DNA from: Glebionis coronaria
Taxonomy: Eukaryota > Streptophyta > Magnoliopsida > Asterales > Asteraceae
Assembly: GCA_025667525.1 (NCBI GenBank)
Contig: CM046874.1
Location: 663,542,963-663,606,962 of the forward strand
DNA: 64,000 nucleotides
Reading direction: 5' to 3'
The position numbers were made by a program, and so were the translations under genes. The notes under the pieces were generated by a model. That model saw only the letters and a list, made by a program, of their open reading frames with translations, made no database searches and was not told the DNA's origin. Below are positions 1-10,215 of this stretch, piece by piece. Position 1 is the stretch's first letter. The number at the start of each line of letters is the position of its first letter.

Positions 1-1
1 A

Positions 2-901
2 AGTCCAAATGAGCCCACACCAATCACGAGCCTTGATCCTAAACCTATTAAGATCACACACCCTACCACTGGCAAAGCTGTTGACCTTGGCCCACAATCT
101 GTTAGAAAACCTAGTGTTAAATATGCAGAGATGTATAGAAATTCTAGGTCACCAAAAAGCCAAGTTAGTAATCATGGAACAGGCTTCTTTGCTTTCAGAC
201 CTAAGACTATGTCTAGAAAAGCTTGTTACACATGTGGTAGCTTCTCACATTTGGCCTACAAATGTGTCAATGCTTCCAATGTCAACGCTGACAGGAACCA
301 TTTCAGCGCTGACAAAAGTCAACATAGGTCAAACACTGTCAGACCCAATACCTTTGTGAACAAAAGTTCACAAGTTGTTAGACCAGCCCCATTCTTTTCT
401 AGAGGGTCTAACACACAAGGCCTAAGACCTTTTCAAAAGTCAAATACTTGGTCAAATAGGCAATGGGTTCCTATAGCAAACCCTAGGTTCAACGCTGATA
501 AGAGTAATCGGGGCGCTGACAGGAGAAATTACAGCGCTGACAAACCTAGGTATTTGCAGCCACAGGGAAATAGGTCTAAAGCTTCTACTAGCTTAACATG
601 GAGACCAAAACAAGACCAGAACCCTAATAATACTGGTATTTCTATGACATGCAACAGGTTTCATTATATTTCAAAAGCATTGTCAACACCAATTGGGGTT
701 AACTGGGAATTTCATTCAAACAGGGATGAAAATGGGGTTGTTATGAGAACCAAGTCTGTTCTTGTTGAACAACCAAATGAATCCAAGTCTTCCAAGGCTT
801 GGGTTCCCAAAGAAAACCAATGTGTTTTCTTTATGTGCAGGGCATTCAGAAGAAGATCAATGACTATGGATACTGGGATAGTGGATGCTCAAGGCACATG
901 A
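2..901 (+). CDS. gag: Copia gag, C-terminal part (partial at window edge)
   Basis: This is the C-terminal third of the capsid/nucleocapsid protein, open to the left edge. It has a zinc knuckle of form CX2CX4HX4C ([14 protein letters not shown], from 224), then a basic Ser/Arg/Asn-rich tail suited to RNA binding. The heptad-spaced NAD/SAD/GAD triplets near 286-307 and 493-535 are encoded by the repeated CGCTGAC motif. The family's gag body ends at WVPKEN near 818. Here the next codon is CAA, where F has TAA, so the frame runs on to TGA at 899-901 across the start of pol; this tail is probably not functional. A 6-bp in-frame deletion relative to F lies near 27-33. Confidence 0.85.
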   Translation, partial: SPNEPTPITSLDPKPIKITHPTTGKAVDLGPQSVRKPSVKYAEMYRNSRSPKSQVSNHGTGFFAFRPKTMSRKACYTCGSFSHLAYKCVNASNVNADRNHFSADKSQHRSNTVRPNTFVNKSSQVVRPAPFFSRGSNTQGLRPFQKSNTWSNRQWVPIANPRFNADKSNRGADRRNYSADKPRYLQPQGNRSKASTSLTWRPKQDQNPNNTGISMTCNRFHYISKALSTPIGVNWEFHSNRDENGVVMRTKSVLVEQPNESKSSKAWVPKENQCVFFMCRAFRRRSMTMDTGIVDAQGT

Positions 902-3900
902 CAGGAAAGGAAGACTATCTGACCAATTTCTCTCCTATTCAAGATGGTGATAAGGTATACTTTGGAGGGGGCTACGGCACAATCACAGGAAAAGGAACCC
1001 TTGTCACCAACAATCTAAGGTTTGATAATGTCTTCTTGGTGAAAGACCTGGATTATAATTTGTTTAGTGTATCACAAGTGTGTGATAACAAAAATAAGGT
1101 TCTTTTCACAGATACTGAGTGCTTGGTGTTAAGCAAAGATTATAAGCTCCCTGATGAGAAATACATAGATTTTAGAACACCAAGGCATAAAGACATATAT
1201 AATGTGAATCTTAATGGAATTAAGGTAAATAATAAAATGTCATGTCTGTATGCTAAGGCCTCAGTAGATGAAAGTAATCTTTGGCACAGGAGACTAGGGC
1301 ACATAAACTTTAAGAATATTAATAGACTTGTGAGGCTTGGTTTAGTTGATGGTTTGCCTGAAAAGGCTTTCCACAATGACCACTCTTGTGTTGCATGCCT
1401 TAAGGGCAAGCAGCACAAGGTCTCATTCAGGTCTAAACAGGTGAACTCTAGCTCTAAACCCCTTCACTTATTGCATATGGACCTCTTTGGTCCTACTAAT
1501 ATAGAGAGTTTGAAGGGTAAATCATATTGTTTTGTCATTACTGATGATTACTCCAGGTTCACATGGACTTTCTTTTTAGCTAAGAAAAGTGAAACTGCCC
1601 TTAGTCTGATTAATTTCATTACCCAGATTGAAAAGAAGAATGGTAATGAGGTCAAAATTATTAGAAGTGACAATGGGGGTGAGTTTAGAAATCAGTTATT
1701 AGATGATTTTTGTGCCAAGAAAGGGATTACTAGGCAGTTCAGCATAGCTAGAACTCCTCAGCAAAATGGAGTTGCTGAAAGGAAGAATAGGACCCTTATT
1801 GAAGCAGCCAGAACCATGTTGGCTGATGCCCACTTTCCTATAGCCTTTTGGGCTGAAGCTGTTAACACAGCTTGTTACGTTCAGAATAGGGCATTAGTCA
1901 ACAAGATACATAATAAGACACCTTATGAATTACTTTGGGGAAGGAAGCCAAATATTGGTTTTCTGAAGCCATTTGGTTGTCATGTAGTTGTGTTAGAAAC
2001 TAGTGAGGCCCTAGGTAAATTTGATTCAAAAGGTGATGAAGGCTACTTCATGGGTTATTCAGTGCAGAGTAAAGGATATAGGGTTTACATTAAAAAGGAA
2101 AAACGTATACTTGAAAAAGTACATGTTAGGTTTTTAGAGAGTAAACCTAGTGATCCTGAGAGTGGTCCAAATTGGTTGTTTGACTTAGAACCTTTGTCTA
2201 GAGCTTTAAATTATATGCCTGTTACTGATCCAGACATTGTGAAGGTAACTTCAAGTGTTTTGGAAAAGAGAATTGGTAATGTTTCAGGTATACAGGTTGC
2301 TAAGGAGGATGGACCACCAGCAGTTATATCATCTCCCACACAAGAATTTGTTACACTTCCTATATGGACAGATGAGTATTATGCTGCTGCTACTGCTGCA
2401 AGGAAAGATAATGGTGGTGTTCAGATACCACCAACTACAAACATGCATGATTCTTCAAGCGCTGACAAAGGGAAATCCAGCGCTGACACGACCAATTCAG
2501 ACGCTGATGGCTCCAACGCTGACAACACCAGTTCAGGCGTTGTTAGCCCAAACGCTGACACACAAGGATCAGACTTTGGAGACACCTTTACACAGCTTTT
2601 CTCTTCTCATTTTGAACAGGGTGGACCTTCCAATATCCATGAAGAGATTCCTGTTGATGAAGAAGAAACTGAAGAAGATATTGGCAACATGGAGCGTGAA
2701 ATTGAGGACACCAGACTTTTTGAAGGAGGAGTTCTCACTTCCACAGCTAAAGATCACCCCACATCTCAAATCATTGGTGATGTTATGGCTCCAGTTTAGA
2801 CAAGAAGATCCCATCAAGGTCTTGGTGGATTTATTGCCAATATACACAAGAAGGTTGATACCCCTCTTGTACAAGCATGTTTGTTTGCCTGTTTTCTGTC
2901 ACAGGAAGAACCCAAGAAAATTTTTGATGCTCTCAAGGAACCAAGTTGGGTGGAAGCAATGCAGGATGAGCTTCACCAATTTGCTATACAGGATGTTTGG
3001 GAGCTGGTTGATTGTCCTAGATATGTGAGACCAATTGGGACAAGATGGGTTCTAAGGAACAAGAAAGATGAAAGAGGCATTGTGGTCAGAAACAAGGCAC
3101 GTTTGGTAGCTCAGGGTTATACACAAGAGGAAGGCATAGATTATGAAGAAGTCTTTGCTCCAGTTGCAAGAATTGAAGCTATCAGAATTTTCTTAGCTTA
3201 TGCTTCTTGCATGAATTTTACTGTTTATCAGATGGATGTGAAGAGTGCTTTCCTCTATGGCACAATTGTTGAGGAGGTTTATGTAATGCAGCCTCCTGGT
3301 TTTGAAGATCCTGAGAATCCAGACAAGGTTTATAGAGTAAAGAAGGCAATGTATGGCCTTCATCAAGCCCCAAGAGCATGGTATGGTACATTGTCCACCT
3401 ACTTGGTGGAAAATGGTTTCAAGAGGGGCACCATAGATCAGACACTGTTTACAAAGAAGAAAGGAAAACATGTGTTGCTTGTGCAGGTCTATGTTGATGA
3501 CATCATTTTTGGGTCTACTGATCCAAAAATGAGTGAGGATTTTTCCAAGCTCATGACAGATAAATTCAAGATGAGTGCAATGGGTGAGATGAACTTCTTT
3601 CTAGGATTACAAGTTCAGCAGAAAGAAGATGGTATCTTCATCTCCCAGGACAAGTATGTAGCTGAAATCTTGAAGAAATATGGTTTTTCTCCACATGAGA
3701 AGGAAGCTTCTACTCCTATGGACAGACAACATCCCTGGGGAAAACTTGGAGCTGGAAAGGATGTGGATGTTAGGCACTATAGATCAATGATTGGTTCATT
3801 GATGTATCTTACAGCCTCAAGACCTGACATCATGTTTGCTGTGTGTGCATGTGCACGCCATCAAGTGACTCCCAAAGAATGTCACCTTTTTGCTGTGAAG

Positions 3901-4437
3901 AGGATTTTTAGGTACCTAAGATGCTATCCAGATCTTGGATTGTGGTACCCAAAAGATTCTCCCTTGGATCTTATTGCTTATTCAGACAGTGATTATGGAG
4001 GTGATAAGTTTGATAGGAAATCCACAACTGGTGGATGCCAATTTCTTGGGAGCAGATTAATATCTTGGCAATGCAAGAAACAAACAGTGGTGGCAAACTC
4101 TACAACTGAAGCAGAATATGTGGCAGCAGCTGCTTGTTGTGGACAAGTCTTATGGATTCAGAACCAGCTGTTGGATTATGGGTATAATTTTATGCATACC
4201 AAGATTTTTGTAGACAATAACAGTACTTTATGCATTATTAAAAATCCTGTACATCATTCTAAAACCAAACACATAGAAATTAGACATCATTTTATAAGAG
4301 ATTGCTTTGAGAAAGGTTTAATACAACCAGATAGGGTAGATACTGAAGATAATGTAGCAGATTTATTAACTAAACCTTTTGATGCTGGAAGATTTCAATA
4401 TTTGGTAACAAATATTGGAATGGTTAATCTCACTTAA
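820..4437 (+). pseudogene. pol: Copia pol polyprotein, interrupted by one in-frame stop
   Basis: The polyprotein encodes protease, integrase, reverse transcriptase and RNase H for reverse transcription and insertion. Protease DSG is at 877. Integrase has an HHCC zinc region (about 1285-1398) and catalytic D at 1480, D at 1669 and E at 1777, giving DD35E spacing. RT has YVDD at 3489-3500. RNase H has YSDSDYGG near 3979 and a late STTEAEY block. Pol lies in the -1 frame relative to gag; the first pol-frame ATG is at 820. A TAG at 2797-2799 replaces the CAG seen in F, cutting the protein between integrase and RT; the frame is otherwise open to TAA at 4435. The integrase-RT linker holds a CGYTGAC array (2460-2553). 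Confidence 0.92.
2458..2562 (+). repeat. CGYTGAC motif array in the pol linker
   Basis: Core C positions are 2460, 2481, 2502, 2517, 2538 and 2553, so the spacings are 21, 21, 15, 21 and 15 bp. In frame they encode SAD/DAD/NAD triplets spaced by 7 or 5 residues. The same spacings occur in F at 46768-46861. Confidence 0.85.
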
Positions 4438-4530
4438 TATGTGTTTTGGAACATTTTTGTAAAAGTATGTACAGGATAATGCATTGTTATTGGTCTTTGT
4501 GATGATTTAGATTTTCCACATTCTTTTTCT

Positions 4531-4648
4531 AACACTGACAAAGGTAAATACAACGCTGTCAAGTGTTATTTTGCCGTTGTTGGAGATATTATGGTCTAAC
4601 GCTGACAAGAGTTCCTTCAACGCTGATAAGTGTTGTCGGGACGCTGTT
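4531..4648 (+). repeat. CGYTGAC motif array in the post-pol UTR
   Basis: Core positions are 4533 (CACTGAC variant), 4554, 4575 (CCGTTG variant), 4600, 4621 and 4642. The spacings are 21, 21, 25, 21 and 21 bp. No long ORF runs through this segment, so the spacing is not imposed by coding. Confidence 0.8.
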
Positions 4649-4861
4649 AGCAACAAGTGTTAGTTTTGTGGTTTTCATCTAAATGTGCAGGTAATGGTAG
4701 CTTTATGCCATTGGATACAGAGTTGCTTATGGAACTTTGAAGAGCTATTTGGACATGTTTTGTTTATGGATGATGGTTGGAATATTTATATTCCTATCTT
4801 GACATAAATTTTTGATGTTCATATATATATTTTGAGAACTCATGTATCATAGTTTAAGGGG

Positions 4862-5002
4862 AGGTTTAAGGAACCTTTAGGACTCTTGGGTATTCTTAGA
4901 ATACTCTCATCACAATTCTAGATTGTGTCCACTGGTGAGTATGGGTTAGTTTTACTAAACCATGAGGCACTGTAGCATGCATAGTATATCAACTTTGCAT
5001 GC
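4862..5002 (+). other. Cluster of short perfect or near-perfect hairpins
   Basis: Five inverted repeats lie within 141 bp. They are AGGTT/AACCT (4862-4876), GTATTC/GAATAC with a 3-nt loop (4890-4904), CACAAT/ATTGTG (4911-4927), GGTTAGT/ACTAAACC with one bulge (4944-4961) and GCATGCA/TGCATGC (4975-5002). All recur in F at about 49163-49305. The sequence shows potential RNA or DNA structure; a role is not known. Confidence 0.6.
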
Positions 5003-5292
5003 TGCCAAGACATTTTTGACTTAGAATTGGTTATGGTCTGATGGGAGGCTTGGGAATTCTTTTGATATGGGTTTTACCTGGGAGTAACAAGGATTTTATG
5101 AGGTAACTTGGTTGTTAAGAATTTTGGTTAGCAAGGGACACTAGAGGACTGTTATGTCTATCTTGCTTATGCAAGTGTGCATAACTGGACAGTGCTTGCC
5201 GCCCTATGATAATTATCAGCTTTTGGTTATCTTCTCTAGGATAAATTACTTGTTAAGGTCATTGTTCACTTTTTAAAACAATTTTATTTTTG

Positions 5293-5412
5293 GACGCTGA
5301 CAAGATTTTTCCAAGCGTTGTTGTGACCAAAATGGACGCTGACATGGCTTTAGGCGAACGTTGACAGGATTATAGCCGTTGGGCGTTGATGGGTTATATT
5401 TGACCGTTGACA
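5293..5412 (+). repeat. CGYTGAC motif array before ORF3
   Basis: Core positions are 5295, 5316, 5337, 5359, 5377, 5384 and 5404. The first three are 21 bp apart; the rest are less regular (22, 18, 7 and 20). F has the same arrangement at 49602-49711. Confidence 0.75.
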
Positions 5413-5561
5413 AACAATGGGACCTACCCAGTTGTAACTTTTTGACATATTTTCAAGCCGTAATTTTAGGAGTTGTTACTTTCATTTAATGCATGAGATA
5501 ACTTATAAACTTTTTCAATATTTTCATGATTGATTTTTGAAAATCTTTGCCTATTTTTGGG

Positions 5562-5593
5562 CCAATCACGTGCATTCATCCACTCCTATAAAT
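5562..5593 (+). promoter_or_regulatory. Promoter-like block ahead of ORF3 (CCAAT, G-box, TATA)
   Basis: CCAAT at 5562-5566 runs straight into the G-box CACGTG at 5567-5572, and TATAAAT follows at 5587-5593. The ORF3 ATG is about 100 bp beyond the TATA box, a normal plant leader length. All three boxes are kept in F (49869-49900). I infer a possible internal promoter giving ORF3 its own transcript; a spliced genomic RNA is the alternative. Confidence 0.5.
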
Positions 5594-5690
5594 TTGGCTC
5601 CTATTTTAAACAGGGTATCTATAATTCTTGTCTAACAATTTTCTCTTATCAACCTTCATCTTTTATACATCAAATTAATAGCTTTCATCA

Positions 5691-8600
5691 ATGGCACCAA
5701 GATTTAACTCAACAGAATTGGATTTGGGGTTCAAGTCTCAACACAACATGATTGCATATCTTGTTGCTGATAATACTTTGTTCCCTGAATACACACAGAT
5801 GGTGGAGTATTTGAATGCATCCCCATTAAGGTATGCTCTTTCTCATGCCCCACTCATTCCAGTCACACACATTAAACAGTTTTGGAACACTGTCAGTTCC
5901 ACAACAGTTAATGGAATGACAACATTGACTTCTATTGTACATGGGAGACCTTGGGTGGTTACTGAGGCCTTGGTACGCCAGGCCTTGCATCTTAATGATG
6001 CTGATGGTATAACCATGCTTTCCATATCTGAAATAGAACAAGGGCTAAGGGCTTTGGGATACCCTATTCCTGATGAAGGTACTCTTAATAAGTACCATAA
6101 GCAGGAATTTCCCCCAGCCTGGAAGTACCTAATTCACATTCTCCTTCAGTGTTTGAGTCCCAAATGTACTGCACATAATGAGATCAATAGATCTATTGCA
6201 TCTGCTATTGTGTGTATTGCAACAGGGCAAAATTATAATTGGTCTAAAATGATTTTTGAAGGAATGTGTAAAAACAAGGGGACAAAAATGACTTTAGCTT
6301 ATCCCCGTTTTCTGCAAATGGTTTTTGATGCTCAAAGATATTGTTTAAGGGATCACAATGACTTTTATAAGATCCCTGAACAAAAGAAGGCTATTTTTAC
6401 CAAGATGAATTCACCACCTCATAGAGACCTACCATTAACCCCAGCCATGCTTGCTGTTATTGCAGCAGCACAACCCCAACCAGACCCCCAACCTCATATT
6501 GACCCTCAACCACAACTTGAGCCTATCCCTGAACCTTTACCCTCACCTGACCAAATGCAAATAGACCAAAATCCCTTTGACGCTGACACATCTAATGTGG
6601 GCGTTGATATGCCTGTTTCCAACGTTGACACCCAACCATCACAATCCCAAACACCCCTTACCCAACCAACATCTACACCATCTTCTACACCATCTTCCAC
6701 ACCACCAGAATATAGGTTGATTAAACGCCAAAGGACTGCTGGAGTGTTCTCCTCTGGTGGTCCTAGCCATGAAGCAGAGAGAACCACCACCACAAGTGTG
6801 GATGGTGACCTGGATGAGGCTGGGACTATTGGTTCTGGCTTAGAAGCTGGCCAAGACAGTCCCACCATAATTAAGTCCTCATCCATGCCCAATGAACCTA
6901 ACTTGGGAGGTCAAATTCCCATTTTGGAAGAGGGCAGACTGGAACCAATGACGCTTTTAGAATTGACGGCTGTCTGCATTAGCTTGCAAAAGCAAAATGC
7001 AGACTTGGTACAAATTGTCAGTAACCAAGGCCTTGAACTCAAAGAATTGAGGGAGAGGATTGTTGTTTTGGAGAGTGCTCATTCAAGGGGAGGTATGGAG
7101 GAGTCTTCCAAAGGGGAGGAAGCAAGAAATCTGAGTGATAAGAGCAGTAAAGATGGTCAATCATTGGATATTGCTGAAGCTCTTACTAGTTTGAAGGAAC
7201 AAAAAGGTTTTGATACGTCCTTAATCTCTCCAACAAATTTAAATTTATCATTTACAGATATGCTGAGAGAGGTTACACAAGGCGCTGAGGGAAAATATTT
7301 GAGCGTTGATAAGACAAGTTTGGACGCTGACAGAAGTATTTTGGGCACTGATAGAGGAAATTTGGGCGTTGACAGATCTGCATATGGAGGTGATGTATTC
7401 CAGTCATCATCTATCATCAAAGATGTTCCTACTCAGGTATTATCATCTACCCTACCAACAATTGAACCAACAGATAAGGGTAAGGGTAAGTTGGTAGAAG
7501 AAAATGTTCCAAAGAATGCAGCTCAGGTTGAATTTGATAGAAGGTTGGCTGAGCAAATGATGGAACAAGGTGAGAAGGAAAAGTCACCATTTGTTGTGAC
7601 TTCTGAGGAAGAAAGTGATGGAGGCAGCTCAGATTCAAGTGTGATGATTGTTGAACCAGAAAGACTTGAGTATGGTGATGAGCTTGCTAAGGAAAGGCTG
7701 AGAGATTTGAAGTTGCAAATTGATTTTGATATGCCAGAGGTAGTTCAGATGTACAATTCTTGGGAAGAAAGCTGCATGGATAATCCAGACTTGACCATTT
7801 CTGATCAGATATGGGGTTTGGAAATTCTTCTTAGAGTTCAGCAGGATTGTAAGGTGATGTTGAAATACAGGGCAAGCAACATTCTCTCTCAACTGAAAAG
7901 GGATAGAAGAAAGCTCTATTTTATGTTGCTCAAATGTCATGGAGTTGGATGGACACATCAAAAGCTGAAGGCTTTGACATTTGATGAGTTGGAACATAGG
8001 GCTTATCCTATTTGGGTGAAAGTGCAGGAAGAGAACACTTTCAGACTTCTTTCAGATGAAAGAAAGGAGCAACTTGCAGAAGAGATGGCAATCAAGAAAG
8101 CTATGATAGTCCCTAGACCAGTGAAGAAGGGATTTGTTCTTGAGTTTCCAAAAGATATGTCTCAACTGTATCCAAGTGAAGCAATCATTAGAAAGAGCCT
8201 CAAGCTCTCCCCATTAGAAGCTTCAGATATGGTTCATGTGTTACCATTAGATTCCAGGAATCCAATTATAAGTTATGAGGAAGATGAATGTGGATTCTGG
8301 AAAATTGGAAGATTTGGCAAGGAGGTACACACTTTTACCACTCTCATATCTTTATTTGCAAGTTGTGACAGAGAAGACTTGGTAGACCTTTGGAGGTTAC
8401 TAGAGACCAAGTATGAGGCTGAAGCACCAACTTCAGCCAATGGAATAAAACTTTGGACCACATTCAAAAGAATGTGTGGGACAAATGAAGAAGATCCTGA
8501 AATATGGAAGGATCTTGAAGATGACCTCAGTGGTCTTCAATGGAGATTATATTCAGCTGCTGGTGTATACCATTTGAGTTCTACAAAGTTTGCTGAGTAT

Positions 8601-8759
8601 TTACTTGTAGATGCTCAGTATTTCATATCCAAGTCTGTTTTGGAGAAGATGAAGGACACCCAGTTGGAGATAGATTATACAAGTGACGTGGCAAAGAATT
8701 TGATCAGATTTATTTATTACCAATATGATAAGGTTTGTCAGACTCCTCCAAGTTCTTAA
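5691..8759 (+). CDS. Sirevirus third ORF (env-position protein), intact
   Basis: This is an intact 1022-codon ORF at the position of the extra or 'envelope-like' gene of Sireviruses. The function is unknown. Residues 1-245 form a conserved globular-looking block (FKSQHNMIAYLV, HIKQFWNTV, ALHLNDADGI, YPRFLQMVF). Residues about 258-345 are Pro/Gln/Ser/Thr-rich. Residues about 420-465 look like a coiled coil (LQKQNADLVQIVSNQGLELK). An acidic Ser-rich stretch near 630-655 precedes a second folded block to the C-terminus. I see no signal peptide, membrane segment or furin-like site, so an envelope role is not supported. ATG 5691 begins the conserved block. CGYTGAC arrays lie in frame at 6581-6623 and 7283-7367. 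Confidence 0.85.
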   Translation: MAPRFNSTELDLGFKSQHNMIAYLVADNTLFPEYTQMVEYLNASPLRYALSHAPLIPVTHIKQFWNTVSSTTVNGMTTLTSIVHGRPWVVTEALVRQALHLNDADGITMLSISEIEQGLRALGYPIPDEGTLNKYHKQEFPPAWKYLIHILLQCLSPKCTAHNEINRSIASAIVCIATGQNYNWSKMIFEGMCKNKGTKMTLAYPRFLQMVFDAQRYCLRDHNDFYKIPEQKKAIFTKMNSPPHRDLPLTPAMLAVIAAAQPQPDPQPHIDPQPQLEPIPEPLPSPDQMQIDQNPFDADTSNVGVDMPVSNVDTQPSQSQTPLTQPTSTPSSTPSSTPPEYRLIKRQRTAGVFSSGGPSHEAERTTTTSVDGDLDEAGTIGSGLEAGQDSPTIIKSSSMPNEPNLGGQIPILEEGRLEPMTLLELTAVCISLQKQNADLVQIVSNQGLELKELRERIVVLESAHSRGGMEESSKGEEARNLSDKSSKDGQSLDIAEALTSLKEQKGFDTSLISPTNLNLSFTDMLREVTQGAEGKYLSVDKTSLDADRSILGTDRGNLGVDRSAYGGDVFQSSSIIKDVPTQVLSSTLPTIEPTDKGKGKLVEENVPKNAAQVEFDRRLAEQMMEQGEKEKSPFVVTSEEESDGGSSDSSVMIVEPERLEYGDELAKERLRDLKLQIDFDMPEVVQMYNSWEESCMDNPDLTISDQIWGLEILLRVQQDCKVMLKYRASNILSQLKRDRRKLYFMLLKCHGVGWTHQKLKALTFDELEHRAYPIWVKVQEENTFRLLSDERKEQLAEEMAIKKAMIVPRPVKKGFVLEFPKDMSQLYPSEAIIRKSLKLSPLEASDMVHVLPLDSRNPIISYEEDECGFWKIGRFGKEVHTFTTLISLFASCDREDLVDLWRLLETKYEAEAPTSANGIKLWTTFKRMCGTNEEDPEIWKDLEDDLSGLQWRLYSAAGVYHLSSTKFAEYLLVDAQYFISKSVLEKMKDTQLEIDYTSDVAKNLIRFIYYQYDKVCQTPPSS

Positions 8760-8799
8760 TGTTTATTCAGAAACTTGATCATAAGAGTGGATATCAAGT

Positions 8800-8811
8800 T
8801 TAGGGGAGGAT
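8800..8811 (+). other. Polypurine tract of Copia-1
   Basis: TTAGGGGAGGAT ends directly at the LTR start. It is the expected primer site for plus-strand DNA synthesis and is repeated before the F 3' LTR (53108-53119). Confidence 0.8.
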
Positions 8812-9332
8812 TGTTGGGAATAAATTTAGGCCAGAACACTTGAACGCTGACAAGAACAACTCAAGCGTTGACAAGAGCAAAGTGAGCGCTGATAGCATAA
8901 GCGTTGACAAGTTAAAGTCAAGCGTTGACAGATTGAAGACAAGCACTGATGGAAGTTGTGAGCTACACGTATGTTATATTCTAGATTACTTCTAGTAAGG
9001 ATAGAAACGACAATGTATTTTCTATGTTTATCTTTACCTAGAATAATTGATTCGTAGCTTATTGTACAAGACTTCTTGTTCTATAAAAGAAGATCTTTTA
9101 GGTTAATGTTTAATATCAGTTTTCATAGTATTCGCAAGTTAAACCTTTCATTGTAATCAACACGATTATTCTAATACAAGTGAAAGTTTGTTTAACATCA
9201 TTGTGTTTTAGATCAAGTGTTAATTCCGCATAACACTTTGTTACTTTATTCATAAGCAAAGGTTTCTCTACGTGTAGTACTTGATCTAATCTCGTATACA
9301 CAAAGCTAATCGATCTAAGTTTGGGATCAACA
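8812..9332 (+). repeat. 3' LTR of Copia-1 (521 bp)
   Basis: It starts TGTTGGGAATAA and ends GGGATCAACA, so it has TG/CA ends. It matches the F LTRs (522 bp) with scattered substitutions. A TATA box, TATAAAAG, is at 9082-9089. Six CGYTGAC-type cores at 8845, 8866, 8887, 8902, 8923 and 8944 are spaced 21, 21, 15, 21 and 21 bp, as in both F LTRs. Confidence 0.95.
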
Positions 9333-10215
9333 GAACTCCTTGTGGAAAATCAGCCTCAAGACACTATGAAAACTCCTCCATGGATGTTATAATCACCACA
9401 ATTCAATAGGGTTTCAAAGGGGCTTCAACATATGTAGAGGTAACATAGGATTCCATGGTTAATTTTTGATCAAATGAGGGTGTTGTGGGAGAAAAGTGGA
9501 CGGCATTATTGAGAGAGAGTGGGAGAGTTTAGTTGTTTTTGCATGTTACAAATGAGAGTAAGTGGTTTTTGGTAGCTTGTTTTGATGTGTATGTAGCTTA
9601 CATTGTAAGCTTAGGAAGACAAGTGTAGATAATAAGCTACATCTTGCCACATCTTGTGATGTGGTGGCTTACTTGGGCCGGTTTTGATGGGGGTGGGCCA
9701 AGTGTCCCACTTGTCTCATCCCCATTTAATTACGGGTACTCCTCGATTCTAGTTTCCTCGATTTGCGTGCCCTCGGGTCGTTTTACGAAAAACGTTTTTA
9801 TAAATTATGAATCTACGTCACAAAATGAATCCAATAAAAATTGTCTCATAAAAAACGGAGTTCAAAAACGTAAATACGTAATCCTAGGGTTTCCGGTTTA
9901 GTCGTAAAGGACGTTAAAATAAAATCGTAAGTCCTAATCTCTTCTCGTAAATTTGTGAGTTTATGAACCAACACAAATTTAAAACTCCAAAATAATATTC
10001 ATGGACAAATTTATTTTCTGAAATGTCGGACTGCCACCAAAGTCGGTGTATGTAAACGTAAGCACGTAACGTTGAATCCTCCGGTTTAGACGTAGTCGAT
10101 GCTACTTCAAGACGTAAATCAAAATTTCTTCCCAAAAATAAGTGAGTTCATAAAATAATATTTTCAAATAAATATTGAGAATAAAATATTGACCATAAAT
10201 TGACGGATTGTCACA
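9333..10215 (-). repeat. Left (3') LTR of A, cut by Copia-1
   Basis: This segment aligns with 18314-19196. Both are 883 bp and differ by roughly 14 substitutions by eye. The first five bases, gaact, are the predicted target duplication of Copia-1. An 85-codon ORF inside it recurs in the partner LTR only because the LTRs are copies. Confidence 0.88.

Larger units (their letters stand above)
4438..5690 (+). other. Noncoding spacer between pol and ORF3
   Basis: There is no supported gene here. It holds a CGYTGAC array (4533-4645), a PPT-like run AAGGGGAGG (about 4857-4865), a tight group of hairpins (4862-5002), a second CGYTGAC array (5295-5410) and a promoter-like block just before ORF3. The equivalent F spacer is 48745-49998, with nearly the same sequence. 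Confidence 0.7.
1..9332 (+). mobile_element. Copia-1: Sirevirus-like Ty1/copia element, 5' part off-window
   Basis: The order is gag (3' part), pol, a 1.25-kb noncoding spacer, a third ORF of 1022 codons, a PPT and a 3' LTR at 8812-9332. Pol runs protease, integrase, reverse transcriptase, RNase H, which is the copia order. A long gag with a second zinc knuckle plus an extra 3' ORF is typical of the Sirevirus lineage. It is the same family as element F and collinear with F from about 44290 onward. The sequence after the LTR starts gaact and matches 18314 onward, so the element inserted in the left LTR of element A. The 5' LTR should lie left of the window. Confidence 0.93.
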
